Source: Lysinibacillus sp. G4S2 (GTDB taxonomy: Bacteria; Bacillota; Bacilli; Bacillales_A; Planococcaceae). From it: a stretch of 64,000 nt of DNA. Below the pieces are notes generated by a model that saw only the letters and a list, made by a program, of their open reading frames with translations, was not told where the DNA came from and did not search any database. Where the stretch lies: positions 4,034,001 through 4,098,000 of the forward strand of contig NZ_JAUCFJ010000002.1 in the NCBI RefSeq assembly GCF_030348505.1, in the 5' to 3' direction. Shown piece by piece: positions 36,624-45,199 of the stretch; the stretch's first letter is position 1; every line of letters starts with the position of its first letter. Position numbers and translations under genes: made by a program.

Positions 36624-37554
36624 TTGCAGTTACATGGATTGACCCAGCGTCTGTACCGCCACCAGCCATTGCTTCGAATTGATATGGAATATTTTGCTCA
36701 TCTGCCACATCTAATACAAATTCACGTAAGCCACGGTGCGATACCATTGATGCATCGTAGACAACAATTTGTGGACCAGCGCCCATTTTACTAGTTGATT
36801 CTTTAGCAGTTACTCCTGGTGTGTCTCCTGCTACACCTACATCGACAGCAAAGCCAATGTCTGGTTGAATTTTATGCGTAGCAGTTTTCGCACCGCGAAG
36901 CCCTACTTCTTCTTGTACGTTCCCTACAGAATAAAGGATGTTAGGATGCGTTTCATTTTTCAAAGCTTTCATAACATCTATTGCAATTGCACAACCAATA
37001 CGGTTATCCCATGCTTTTGCTAATAAGTATTTTTCGTTTTTCATCACATTAAATTCAAAATAAGGCGTGACCATATCGCCAGGACGTACGCCCCATTCAA
37101 GTACTTCATCTTTTGAAGCTGCACCAACATCGATAAACATATCTTTTATGTCTACCACTTTGTTACGCACATCTGCTGGTAAAATATGAGGTGGTTTTGA
37201 ACCAATAACCCCAATAATTTCATCACCTTTACGTGTTGTAATTGTTACACGTTGTGCAAGCATCACTTGGCTCCACCAACCGCCTACAGTTTGGAATTTG
37301 ATGAACCCTTTGTCATCAATTTGAGTAACCATGAAGCCAACTTCATCTAAATGGCCGGCAACCACAATTTTAGGACCATTTTCATCGCCAACTTTTTTAG
37401 CAATGACGCTTCCTAAATTATCTGTTTCAATTGAGTCTGCAAATGGTGCAATGTATTTTTTCATGACCTCACGTGGTGCACGTTCATTACCTGCGATACC
37501 ATTCGCATCCGTTAAATCTTTAAACATTTGTAGTGTTGGATCTAGCTGTGTCAT
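36466..37554 (-). CDS. ysdC: M42-family aminopeptidase, YsdC-like
   Basis: The 362-residue metallopeptidase has the M42 ligands: [11 protein letters not shown], the bridging aspartate in [14 protein letters not shown], the catalytic and metal glutamates in [26 protein letters not shown], and a late histidine in [12 protein letters not shown]. Such enzymes are dodecameric glutamyl- or leucyl-type aminopeptidases that trim peptides in the cytoplasm. AGGAGG precedes the ATG. It lies next to ysdB/ysdA as in B. subtilis. Its 3' end is duplicated 3.9 kb downstream. Confidence 0.93.
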   Translation of the reverse strand: MTQLDPTLQMFKDLTDANGIAGNERAPREVMKKYIAPFADSIETDNLGSVIAKKVGDENGPKIVVAGHLDEVGFMVTQIDDKGFIKFQTVGGWWSQVMLAQRVTITTRKGDEIIGVIGSKPPHILPADVRNKVVDIKDMFIDVGAASKDEVLEWGVRPGDMVTPYFEFNVMKNEKYLLAKAWDNRIGCAIAIDVMKALKNETHPNILYSVGNVQEEVGLRGAKTATHKIQPDIGFAVDVGVAGDTPGVTAKESTSKMGAGPQIVVYDASMVSHRGLREFVLDVADEQNIPYQFEAMAGGGTDAGSIHVTANGVPALSIGIATRYIHSHAGILHRDDYDNAVKLMVEVIKKLDRDAVNKIIFD

Positions 37555-37648
37555 CTTTTTGCCTCCTGACTCTTGTATCCCCTCTATTATACTTCGTTTA
37601 CCGAAATATTCCTAGTTAAATCGTCTGAAAATTGGTGTATTTCTCACT

Positions 37649-38134
37649 TTAATATCCTGAACGCTGACGATTATAATTCTCTTCATTTTTCTCTATATAT
37701 GCCCCAACAACGTCCTCAAACGTAAAGCCTAGATTATACGCAAGTAATCCATAGCATTGCCAAATAGCTAAATAACTATCCTCTGTTGGTTGACTAATAA
37801 ACTTTAAAATATAGTCCTGAGTTATTAAAAACGTCTCTGTTAAATCTCGCTTTTCTTCAATGACTGGCCATTTTTCTATCGCCGTATAACCTTGTAATAG
37901 ACCAAGTGATAATATAAAATGAATCGAATCCACATATTCCTCTAAAATCACATCACGCTCTGAGGGTCCCTTTGTGCTCCAAAACTTAAAGCAACGTGTT
38001 TCATTGGCGAGTTCGGCCAGCTCTACCATTAATGCTAAACCTTTTTCTTTAAATACATTACGATTAATATTCTGTGTTTTCTCGATGAAATCATCAAGTT
38101 CTTTCTGCATTTTAAACAAATGTTGTAAATTCAT
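37649..38134 (-). CDS. Dimeric (MazG-like) dUTPase
   Basis: This 161-residue all-helical protein matches the dUTPase_2 family: an ExxE motif in MVELAELANETRCFKFWS and the DSIHFILSLG helix with a metal-binding aspartate. It hydrolyses dUTP to dUMP, keeping uracil out of DNA. It is unrelated to trimeric dUTPases. It lies between ysdC and the divergent ysdB gene. The ATG follows TAGGAG. Confidence 0.85.
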   Translation of the reverse strand: MNLQHLFKMQKELDDFIEKTQNINRNVFKEKGLALMVELAELANETRCFKFWSTKGPSERDVILEEYVDSIHFILSLGLLQGYTAIEKWPVIEEKRDLTETFLITQDYILKFISQPTEDSYLAIWQCYGLLAYNLGFTFEDVVGAYIEKNEENYNRQRSGY

Positions 38135-38172
38135 TTTTTTCTCCTAAATTTCTTAAAAATATTTATAAAAAG

Positions 38173-38200
38173 TGAAACTAATTGCCCCCTCCAATCGTAT
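38173..38200 (+). promoter_or_regulatory. SigW-type promoter of ysdB
   Basis: TGAAAC (38173-38178) and CGTAT (38196-38200) are separated by 17 nt, the SigW signature. It lies 38 bp before the ysdB start; the B. subtilis ysdB gene is SigW-dependent. Confidence 0.75.
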
Positions 38201-38237
38201 AGGAAGGAATAACCTTTCTTCAAGGGGGAAATTAAAA

Positions 38238-38630
38238 ATGTTGCCGTTACTTATTCGACTTGCTGTTATTGCGCTTATTATCTATGTATTTTATAAAGCG
38301 ATTCGTTATATAACCGATCCTAAGCGAAAACTTGATGAAGCCTATGAAAGAGGCCAATATTATTTTTATGATGACGTCAAAAATGTCCGAAAAAATTTCT
38401 TTATCTCTTATAAGGGTGCTCTTTTCGAAGGTGAAAAATACCTCGGTACTACTGATGATGCCTTCGAAGTTGTTACGATTTTCGTTGGTGCCCGTGACGC
38501 CGCTACATTGCAAGGTTTTACAAAAAGAGACTTTGAATACCTACAGCAGGAAATCCTATTGAACTATCCTAGCGCAAAAATAAACTGGAAGCAGCCCATT
38601 GAAAAGCTTATGCACAACACATCCTCATGA
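38238..38630 (+). CDS. ysdB: YsdB-like envelope-stress protein
   Basis: The 130-residue protein has an N-terminal membrane helix (LLIRLAVIALIIYVFYKAI) and a soluble domain with KNFFISYKGALFEGEKYLG and DAFEVVTIFVGARDA. It matches YsdB, a member of the SigW regulon. The ATG at 38238 has AAGGGGG upstream; a longer frame exists but overlaps the promoter. Its precise role is unknown. The stop codon lies inside the terminator hairpin. Confidence 0.85.
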   Translation: MLPLLIRLAVIALIIYVFYKAIRYITDPKRKLDEAYERGQYYFYDDVKNVRKNFFISYKGALFEGEKYLGTTDDAFEVVTIFVGARDAATLQGFTKRDFEYLQQEILLNYPSAKINWKQPIEKLMHNTSS

Positions 38631-38645
38631 TGAGGATGTGTTTTT
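38617..38645 (+). terminator. Terminator overlapping the ysdB stop codon
   Basis: ACACATCCTCATGATGAGGA (stem around CATCCTCATGATGAGGATG) forms a perfect stem followed by TGTGTTTTT. The stop codon TGA at 38628-38630 is inside the stem-loop. Confidence 0.85.
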
Positions 38646-38649
38646 ACAT

Positions 38650-38790
38650 TGTTTTCGAGATTTATTGGAAACATTTTAGGTTTTATCGGAATGTTTTCGC
38701 GATTTATCGGAATGTTTTCGCGATTTATCGGAATGTTTTCGAGATTTATCGGAAACTTTTTAAATTTTATCGGAATATTTTCGAGTTTTG
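38650..38790. repeat. Array E of 21-nt-period intergenic repeats
   Basis: Units contain TTATCGGAATGTTTTCGCG spaced exactly 21 nt, with TATC, six bases, then TTTT. Six or so units decay outward. It fills the whole gap between the ysdB terminator and the ysdA stop codon on the opposite strand. Confidence 0.85.
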
Positions 38791-39051
38791 TCACCAGATT
38801 TGTACTATGATAAAAACTTGAATAACTGCTAGTAACGGGAAGCCAAATGCAAAACTGTTATGACGTGTCTTGTGACGGAATAAATACATTCCAAGCACGC
38901 CACCTACTGCCCCACCTGCAATTGCTAACGTAAATAACGTACGTTCAGCAATACGCCATTCATGCTTTTTTGCTTTTGATTTATCCATACCCATCATAAT
39001 GAGCAGAACTATAGATACAACTGCCATATAAGCCAAAAATGCTTGCCCCAT
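38791..39051 (-). CDS. ysdA: DUF1294 membrane protein, YsdA-like
   Basis: This 86-residue protein matches DUF1294: AYMAVVSIVLLIMMGMDKSK, RIAERTLFTLAIAGGAVGG, and GMYLFRHKTRHNSFAFGFP. There are three hydrophobic segments. Its position after rplT is that of B. subtilis ysdA. Function unknown. Confidence 0.9.
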   Translation of the reverse strand: MGQAFLAYMAVVSIVLLIMMGMDKSKAKKHEWRIAERTLFTLAIAGGAVGGVLGMYLFRHKTRHNSFAFGFPLLAVIQVFIIVQIW

Positions 39052-39091
39052 AGAGTACTCCTTTTTTAACTTTTTACTTTTAATCTAACAC

Positions 39092-39124
39092 AAAAAAGAC
39101 TGACGGATAAGTCCATCAGTCTTG
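39092..39124 (-). terminator. Terminator of infC-rpmI-rplT
   Basis: On the minus strand AGACTGATGGAC and CCGTCAGTCT pair and T6 follows. It lies directly after the rplT stop and before ysdA. Confidence 0.85.
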
Positions 39125-39135
39125 TAAGGGTATAA

Positions 39136-39495
39136 TTATTTAGCTACTGCTTTTTTAGCAGATTCAGCTAATTGAGTGAATGCTGCTGCATCAGTTACAG
39201 CTAGATCAGCTAACATTTTACGGTTAACTTCGATACCAGCAACTTTTAAACCGTGCATTAAACGGCTGTATGAAAGACCATTCATGCGAGCAGCTGCGTT
39301 GATACGAGTGATCCATAATTTACGGAAATCACGTTTTTTCTGACGACGGTCACGGTATGCATATTGACCTGATTTCATTACTGCTTGGTTAGCAACTTTG
39401 TATAATGTATGTTTAGAACCGTAGTAACCTTTAGCTAATTTTAATACTTTTTTACGACGTTTGCGCGTCACTGTTCCGCCTTTTACGCGTGGCAT
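39136..39495 (-). CDS. rplT: 50S ribosomal protein L20
   Basis: This 119-residue protein is a complete L20, with the basic N-terminal tail ([20 protein letters not shown]) and the conserved [20 protein letters not shown] (split) and LWITRINAA segments. It binds 23S rRNA early in 50S assembly and represses its own operon through the leader before infC. Third gene of infC-rpmI-rplT. Confidence 0.97.
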   Translation of the reverse strand: MPRVKGGTVTRKRRKKVLKLAKGYYGSKHTLYKVANQAVMKSGQYAYRDRRQKKRDFRKLWITRINAAARMNGLSYSRLMHGLKVAGIEVNRKMLADLAVTDAAAFTQLAESAKKAVAK

Positions 39496-39553
39496 ATGAA
39501 TTACCTCCTGCTTTTCATTAAAAAATGAATATTAGTTATTTTGTGTTGTCAAA

Positions 39554-39754
39554 TTATTTCATGTAAACAAGTAAAGATTTGATGCGTTTGAAGTCACCAG
39601 ATGAAACGATGTTCGCTTTACGTAGGTGACGTTTTTGTTTCGTAGATTTGTTTGCGAATAAGTGGCTTCCATAAGCACGGTCATATTTTAATTTACCTGA
39701 ACCCGTTTTTTTGAAACGTTTCGCAGCTCCACGGTGAGTTTTCATTTTTGGCAT
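39554..39754 (-). CDS. rpmI: 50S ribosomal protein L35
   Basis: This 66-residue protein opens [20 protein letters not shown] and ends [11 protein letters not shown], the full L35 pattern. AGGAGG precedes the ATG. It is the middle gene of the infC operon. Confidence 0.97.
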   Translation of the reverse strand: MPKMKTHRGAAKRFKKTGSGKLKYDRAYGSHLFANKSTKQKRHLRKANIVSSGDFKRIKSLLVYMK

Positions 39755-39785
39755 GTCGAATTCCTCCTAAACTGTTCGTCTAATA

Positions 39786-40301
39786 TTATTTCTCGTTCTT
39801 TGGTTGAAGAACTAAGAACATGCTTCGGCCTTCCATCTTCGGTTTTTGTTCAACCGTCGATACTTCAGCACAAGCTTCAGCAAAACGATCTAACACACGT
39901 TGACCAATGTCTTTATGTGTAATCGCACGACCTTTGAAACGTAGGCTACATTTAACTTTATCACCTTTTTCAAGGAATTTAATCGCATTACGTAGCTTCG
40001 TTTGGAAATCATGTTCATCGATTGTTGGGCTCAAACGAACCTCTTTCATTACGATGACCTTTTGATTTTTACGAATTTCACGGTCTTTCTTTTGCTGTTC
40101 AAACTTAAATTTACCATAGTCCATGATACGAGCGACTGGCGGCTTGGCTTGAGGGGCCACAAGGACAAGATCCAAGTTTACACGAGTGGCGATTTCTAGC
40201 GCTTCATTACGTGTCTTTACACCAAGCTGGTCACCATTGTGATCGATTAATCGAAGTTCACGTGCGCGAATGCCTTCGTTTACATACATGTCTTTGCTAA
40301 T
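39786..40301 (-). CDS. infC: Translation initiation factor IF-3, AUU start
   Basis: The 171-residue product matches IF-3 ([38 protein letters not shown]). The first ATG (40289) gives a start four residues short, but an in-frame ATT at 40301 lies nine bases after GGAGG and restores the N-terminus [10 protein letters not shown], like MSKDFIINE in B. subtilis. AUU starts on infC are known and allow IF-3 to inhibit its own translation. infC leads the operon behind the L20 leader. Confidence 0.9.
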   Translation of the reverse strand: MSKDMYVNEGIRARELRLIDHNGDQLGVKTRNEALEIATRVNLDLVLVAPQAKPPVARIMDYGKFKFEQQKKDREIRKNQKVIVMKEVRLSPTIDEHDFQTKLRNAIKFLEKGDKVKCSLRFKGRAITHKDIGQRVLDRFAEACAEVSTVEQKPKMEGRSMFLVLQPKNEK

Positions 40302-40324
40302 AGTAATCCACCTCCAAGTAGTTG

Positions 40325-40550
40325 TCGCGAATACATGGTTTGGGCAAAGCCTTGCCCGGTTGAACGGTACATCCTCTTGTCATGTCCATAAAAAAAGGAC
40401 GGACACTTTTGAAGATGTCCGCCCGCTATATGTGCATGCGCAAGTCTACGCAAAACAATTCAACGTGTCATACCTGTTCACAGCTTAAGAGCGTTGTATC
40501 AGGTGAGAAGCGGGCAGCCTCTACTTCAACCACAAACTTTGTATTCATTA
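40325..40550 (-). promoter_or_regulatory. Ribosomal protein L20 leader (infC operon)
   Basis: The leader has extensive base pairing and ends with GGGCGGACA-N8-GTGTCCGTCC followed by T7 at 40390-40424. Position before infC-rpmI-rplT matches the L20 autoregulatory leader of bacilli, in which free L20 favours the terminator. Confidence 0.82.
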
Positions 40551-40649
40551 ACCTTAACTATATTAACATGTACTCCATAAGCTGTCAAATGTTTATTTAA
40601 CTTTTTTATTTATAGAGTAACCTAAACTTTTAATCTCAACTATTATAAT

Positions 40650-40880
40650 GGTTTGCATCATAATGTGAGGTTGATTTCCGTTCCAGCTTGGCGCTTTGTT
40701 GCTGTCGCTACGCTTTCGCACAGACAAAGCTTCCTAGGGGCGTCGGGCCGACACGAGGTTGGTCACGAAGGTCTTATCACAGGAAGTGATGTTTTAGCCT
40801 TCGTTCCTCTATTGCTAATCCCCAAGAGTTATCTAGCCTTCACGCCAATCAACTTAAATCAATTCCGTCATGCTAAAAAG
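40650..40880. repeat. Diverged member of the GTTGATTTCCGTTCC foldback family
   Basis: GCATCATAATGTGAGGTTGA then TTTCCGTTCC starts the element and CGCCAATCAACTTAAATC ends it; the interior (GCGCTTTGTTGCTGTCGC, GGGGCGTCGG) differs from other copies. It fills the gap between the L20 leader and the thrS stop codon. Confidence 0.65.
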
Positions 40881-40886
40881 TTAAAA

Positions 40887-42818
40887 TTATTTTGTAATTT
40901 CTGCTTTAATGTTAGCTAGGAAGTCCTGGAAGCTAATTGTTTCTGAATCTTTTGAGCCGTAGCGACGTACATTTACACCACCAGCCTCAACTTCTTTATC
41001 ACCGATAACAAGCATATACGGGATTTTTTTCATTTGTGCTTCACGGATTTTGTAGCCTAGTTTTTCTTCACGGTCATCCATTTCAACACGTAAGCCCGCT
41101 GCAGTTAATTGCTCTTCAATTTGTTTTGCATAATCAAAGTGTGCTTCATTTGAAACTGGGATAACTTCAACTTGTACTGGTGCTAACCATGTTGGGAATG
41201 CACCTTTATATTCTTCAATTAAGAAGGCAACGAAGCGTTCCATTGTTGATACAACACCACGGTGAATAACAACTGGACGATGTGGTTTACCATCTTCTCC
41301 TACGTAAGTTAAGTCAAAGCGCTCTGGTTGTAAAAAGTCAAGTTGAACAGTAGATAATGTTTCATCTTTACCAATAGCTGTTTTTACTTGTACGTCTAAT
41401 TTTGGACCATAGAACGCCGCTTCGCCTTCAGCTTCGTAATAATCTAAGCCAAGGTCATCCATTGCCTCTTTTAACATACCTTGTGCTTTTTCCCACATTT
41501 GATCATCATCGTAATACTTTTCAGTGTCTGCAGGATCACGATAAGATAAACGGAATTTGTAATCATTTAAATTAAAATCTTTATACACTTCAAGAACCAA
41601 ATTCACAACACGTTTAAATTCATCTTTAATTTGGTCAGGACGTACAAAAATATGCGCATCATTTAAAGTCATACCGCGTACGCGTTGTAAACCAGATAGT
41701 CCACCTGAGCTTTCATATCGATGTTGTGTTCCTAACTCGGCAATACGAATAGGAAGCTGACGATAAGAATGCATTGATGATTTATAAACCATCATATGGT
41801 GTGGACAGTTCATTGGTCGCAATACTAATGTTTCGTTATCCATTTCCATTGGTGGGAACATGTCATCTTGGTAATGTCCCCAGTGGCCTGATGTTTCATA
41901 TAATTTTTTCGAGCCTAATACTGGTGTATAAACATGTTTGTAGCCAAGACGCACTTCTTTATCTACAATATAACGCTCAATAATGCGACGAATTGTTGCG
42001 CCGTTTGGTAACCATAGTGGTAAACCTTGACCAACTGTTTGAGATAAAGTGAACAATTCTAATTCCTTACCAATTTTACGATGGTCACGCTCTTTTGCTT
42101 CTTCAAGCATTTGAAGATGATGTTTTAAATCTTCTTTTTTAAAGAAAGCTGTTCCATAAACACGTTGTAGCATTTTGTTATCTGAGTTACCTCTCCAGTA
42201 AGCACCCGCTAATGAAAGAAGTTTGAACTCACGAAGCTTGCCTGTTGATGGTGCGTGGATACCACGGCAAAGGTCGAAAAATTCACCTTGATGGTAAATA
42301 GAAACTTGCTCATCTGCTGGAATTGCTTCAAGTAATTCTAATTTATATTCATCGCCGATTTTTTCATAAATCGCTTGTGCTTCTGCACGGCTAACATTTT
42401 TGCGCTCTATTTCTAGGTTTTCAGCGATAATTTTTTTCATTTCTTTTTCGATTGCCGGTAGGTCTTCAGCAGTGATAGCTGTTGGTGCATCAATATCGTA
42501 GTAGAAGCCACCTTCAATAACTGGACCAATACCAAGTTTAACTTCTGGGAATAAACGTTTAATCGCTTGTGCTGTTAAGTGTGCTGTCGAGTGACGTAGA
42601 ATTTCAAGTGCTTCCTCATCATCTTGTGTCACAATCGAGATTGTTGCATCCTCTTCAATTGGTGTTTTTAAATCTACTAAGACACCGTTTACTTTACCAG
42701 CATAGGCTTTTTTACGAAGTCCTGGGCTAATTGATAATGCCACGTCATCAGTAGATGTGCCTTTTGCAAATTCCTTTACAGCGCCATCTGGGAAAGTTAA
42801 TTTAATCATATCTGACAT
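40887..42818 (-). CDS. thrS: Threonyl-tRNA synthetase
   Basis: The 643-residue enzyme charges tRNA-Thr. It has an N-terminal TGS domain, an editing domain with [16 protein letters not shown], the class II core ([12 protein letters not shown] with its zinc ligand cysteine, [16 protein letters not shown]) and a C-terminal anticodon-binding domain. The ATG at 42818 has TTAAGGAG upstream. The frame runs 55 codons further upstream but that stretch is a repeat element, not protein. The 5' leader holds a T-box at 44904-45195 and, between it and the gene, a group II intron. Confidence 0.96.
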   Translation of the reverse strand: MSDMIKLTFPDGAVKEFAKGTSTDDVALSISPGLRKKAYAGKVNGVLVDLKTPIEEDATISIVTQDDEEALEILRHSTAHLTAQAIKRLFPEVKLGIGPVIEGGFYYDIDAPTAITAEDLPAIEKEMKKIIAENLEIERKNVSRAEAQAIYEKIGDEYKLELLEAIPADEQVSIYHQGEFFDLCRGIHAPSTGKLREFKLLSLAGAYWRGNSDNKMLQRVYGTAFFKKEDLKHHLQMLEEAKERDHRKIGKELELFTLSQTVGQGLPLWLPNGATIRRIIERYIVDKEVRLGYKHVYTPVLGSKKLYETSGHWGHYQDDMFPPMEMDNETLVLRPMNCPHHMMVYKSSMHSYRQLPIRIAELGTQHRYESSGGLSGLQRVRGMTLNDAHIFVRPDQIKDEFKRVVNLVLEVYKDFNLNDYKFRLSYRDPADTEKYYDDDQMWEKAQGMLKEAMDDLGLDYYEAEGEAAFYGPKLDVQVKTAIGKDETLSTVQLDFLQPERFDLTYVGEDGKPHRPVVIHRGVVSTMERFVAFLIEEYKGAFPTWLAPVQVEVIPVSNEAHFDYAKQIEEQLTAAGLRVEMDDREEKLGYKIREAQMKKIPYMLVIGDKEVEAGGVNVRRYGSKDSETISFQDFLANIKAEITK

Positions 42819-42892
42819 TTTGTTTGCACTCCTTAAAGTTTGTTTATGATGCATGATTCGAAGTCCAAGAATCCCCGAAAAAATCAATTTCG

Positions 42893-42973
42893 CCTTGGCG
42901 TAATTGCGTCCGGATTTTGAATTGTGCACGCGCAATTCATTCCTTTCAAAATCCGTGACATCCGCCGGAGGCT
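42893..42973. repeat. Foldback element in the thrS leader
   Basis: GGATTTTGA (42912-42920) and TCAAAATCC (42946-42954) pair, as do GAATTG and CAATTC inside and GCCTTGGCG with CGCCGGAGGC outside. From memory this sequence occurs often between genes in Lysinibacillus; I could not check. Confidence 0.65.
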
Positions 42974-42975
42974 TT

Positions 42976-43017
42976 ATTTTCATTCAGTAGGTGTTTGAAC
43001 ACCTACTGAATGAAAAT
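42976..43017. repeat. Perfect 42-nt palindrome at the intron 3' junction
   Basis: Arms of 20 bp, ATTTTCATTCAGTAGGTGTT and its complement, flank a 2-nt centre. The last two bases (43016-43017) are the intron's terminal AT. Since the 5' exon also ends AT, splicing would restore the complete palindrome, so it predates the intron. Confidence 0.85.
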
Positions 43018-44903
43018 CGAGTAGGAGGGAGTGATTAACTCCCGACCTCTCCAACCACCGTACGTACGGATCCGTATACGGCGGTTCAATTAAGATGAAT
43101 AACGCAAGATTTCATAACGAGCTTGCAGACTTTTGAGCCCTTGGTTACTCCAATAAGAGTTATCAAGGGTTCTGTGTAATATTGGACTTTTCGAGATACG
43201 CCAGTAACTCTTGCGAGTATTGCCCCATTCGTAAGCCTTCCAGTCTGGAACTCCTAAACGAATGAGGTTGCACACTTTCGTACGAGGCTTTTTCCAATTC
43301 TTCCATAAACACATGCGAAGTCTTCTTCTAATCCATCCATCCAGTGATTCAAATATTGATTTCGTATCCGCTAATGCAAAGTAGCCACACCACCCAATTA
43401 AATATTGATTCAATTGTTGAATTCGGTACTCCATTGGAAATGGCTTCTTTCTAGCTGTTAATTCCCGAATTTTGTTCTTCATTCGCTTTATGCTCTCTTT
43501 CGCAATTCGAACTTGTGGTTCTTTGCGGGAGGTAAAGCTAAATCCTAGGAATTTACGTTGCCAAGGACGAGCCACTGCGGATTTCTTCTCATTTATTTTC
43601 AATCGTAGCGTCTTCTCAATAAAGGTTTTGATACTTGCCATCACTCGTTCTCCTGCTCGTTTTGTTTTCACATAAATATTGCAGTCATCGGCGTAACGGA
43701 CAAATTTATGACCACGTTTCTCTAATTCTTTGTCTAATTCATCCAGCACAATATTTGAGAGAAGTGGACTCAGTGGGCCCCCTTGGGGTGTTCCTTCATC
43801 TGTATCATAAACGACACCATTTATCATGACACCCGATTGTAAGTATCTACGAATCAGCTTGAGTAGAGGTTTATCAGAAATTTTCTTCGCTAATGTACTC
43901 ATTAGACGGTCATGGTTTACTTTGTCGAAGAATTTCTCTAAGTCCATATCTACTACCCAGCGGTATCCTTCTTTTATATGACCTTTGGCTTCTCGGATTG
44001 CATCGTGAGCACTTCGTTTTGGTCGAAATCCGTAACTATGATTCGAGAAGTTCGGGTCATATAGGTTGGATAGCACTTGGGCAATCGCCTGTTGAATGAG
44101 TCGGTCTGTCACGGTTGGGATTCCTAATAGTCGCACACCGCCGTCAGGTTTCGGGATTTCGATTCTGCGAACTGGTTGTGGTTGGTAGGTTCCCTCAAGA
44201 ATTTGCTTCTTAATCGTTAGCCAGTTTTCGACTACATGCTGTCGTAGGAATTTTACGGGCATTTTGTCTACTCCATGACTCCCTTTGTTTCGTTCCACCC
44301 GTTTGAGTGCGAGAAGCAGATTCTCCCGTGATAATATTTGATTCATTAGCATCTCGTTCGACTCCTCCGTGAATAGCTTGTCTTCTTATAACAGTTTCTA
44401 CTGCACCCGCTCAATGTCCCTCATGGGATTCACCATTACCTCCATTAAGTCGGTCCTTCTGGATTTTCTGTGTTTACCATAGAAAACTGCATGCCAAGGG
44501 CTATTCTCTCCGAATTGTTCGGTCCTTCCCATTCATTCTAGAAGTGAATGGTACTATGACCTCTGCTGACTTCTGATGGTTCAGCTACCTATCGCTAAGT
44601 AGGTTACAAAGTGTACTTTGCGTTTCCATCAGACCTCCCCGGGTAAGCGCATGCACTTTCACACCATCTATCCGCCTCATTTACTCGATATGACCTTCGA
44701 CAGAAAGGACTTTGTGTTGTTATGCACACTCATCCAATCATACCTAGCCTTATATGAGATTCGTGTTCCTCGGACCGGTGTTTTGCCTCCAGCTTCCTTC
44801 AGATTCCGCGTCGCCACGGACACCCTTGCTCTTGGCTAACCTCTACTTCTGTCTTCGGGGTTCGGGACTTGCACCCTATAGTTCATACGCATGCCGGGCG
44901 CAC
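43016..44903 (-). mobile_element. Class C-type group II intron in the thrS leader, 1888 nt
   Basis: The intron starts GTGCGCCCGGCATGCG at 44903, two bases after the T-run of the T-box terminator, and ends CTCCTACTCGAT at 43016. Domain V is GCCGCCGTATACGGATCC and GTACGTACGGTGG near 43054-43085, followed by the domain VI hairpin GTCGGGAGTTAATCACTCCC. It encodes a reverse transcriptase without an endonuclease. Placement just after an intrinsic terminator is the known habit of class C introns. Its RNA is inside the thrS 5' UTR. Confidence 0.9.
43090..44352 (-). CDS. Group II intron reverse transcriptase/maturase (class C)
   Basis: This 420-residue protein has reverse transcriptase motifs PKPDGGVRLLGIPTV, VVDMDLEKFFDKVNHD, GTPQGGPLSPLLSN and the catalytic FVRYADDCNIYV, then a maturase thumb domain (RIQQLNQYLIGWCGYFALAD) ending YEILRYSS. 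It lacks an HNH endonuclease. The sequence follows the thermostable GsI-IIC enzyme of Geobacillus closely. All catalytic residues are intact. It assists splicing and retrohoming of the intron. Confidence 0.93.
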   Translation of the reverse strand: MLMNQILSRENLLLALKRVERNKGSHGVDKMPVKFLRQHVVENWLTIKKQILEGTYQPQPVRRIEIPKPDGGVRLLGIPTVTDRLIQQAIAQVLSNLYDPNFSNHSYGFRPKRSAHDAIREAKGHIKEGYRWVVDMDLEKFFDKVNHDRLMSTLAKKISDKPLLKLIRRYLQSGVMINGVVYDTDEGTPQGGPLSPLLSNIVLDELDKELEKRGHKFVRYADDCNIYVKTKRAGERVMASIKTFIEKTLRLKINEKKSAVARPWQRKFLGFSFTSRKEPQVRIAKESIKRMKNKIRELTARKKPFPMEYRIQQLNQYLIGWCGYFALADTKSIFESLDGWIRRRLRMCLWKNWKKPRTKVCNLIRLGVPDWKAYEWGNTRKSYWRISKSPILHRTLDNSYWSNQGLKSLQARYEILRYSS

Positions 44904-45195
44904 ATAAAAAAGCTCCGTCCCTCACAAAAGGGACGAAGCGTATGCTCGTGGTTCCACCCTTCTTCCTTCCGACTCTTTTAAGTCAGACGAAGCTCAAGGC
45001 TAGCTAACGGGCTAGGGACCGGCGAAAGATTATCCCCTTCGCTGCTCAGTAGGTAGTAAATGATGTGTTCTAACTTAGGAAGCTTACAGCCAATGACTTC
45101 CCTCTCTAAAAGCTGATACACAAAATTCATGTCCTCATCAATGCATTTTATTATATGAGACAGTATACGCTCGATTGCCATAAAATGCAACTGCA
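44904..45195 (-). promoter_or_regulatory. T-box leader of thrS
   Basis: The T-box AAGGGTGGAACCACG lies at 44947-44961 and the terminator GCTTCGTCCC/GGGACGGAGC with T6 at 44906-44939. Stem I occupies about 45040-45140, where ACTACC could supply the threonine specifier. An open frame covering the leader (44978-45196) is not a gene. Antiterminated transcripts would run into the group II intron before thrS. Confidence 0.88.
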
Positions 45196-45199
45196 AATC

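Noticed and set aside
38564..38821. Frames in both directions through array E
   Set aside because: These are products of the 21-nt period, with repeats such as NIPINRE or RNVFAIY, overlapping the ysdB end and its terminator.
42819..42983. N-terminal extension of thrS to a start at 42983
   Set aside because: The extra 55 codons lie in a foldback repeat element and do not resemble ThrS; the ATG at 42818 has AAGGAG and starts the TGS domain normally.
44978..45196. 72-codon frame upstream of thrS as a YtxC-like gene
   Set aside because: It overlies stem I and the T-box of the thrS leader, and its sequence shows no recognisable protein features.
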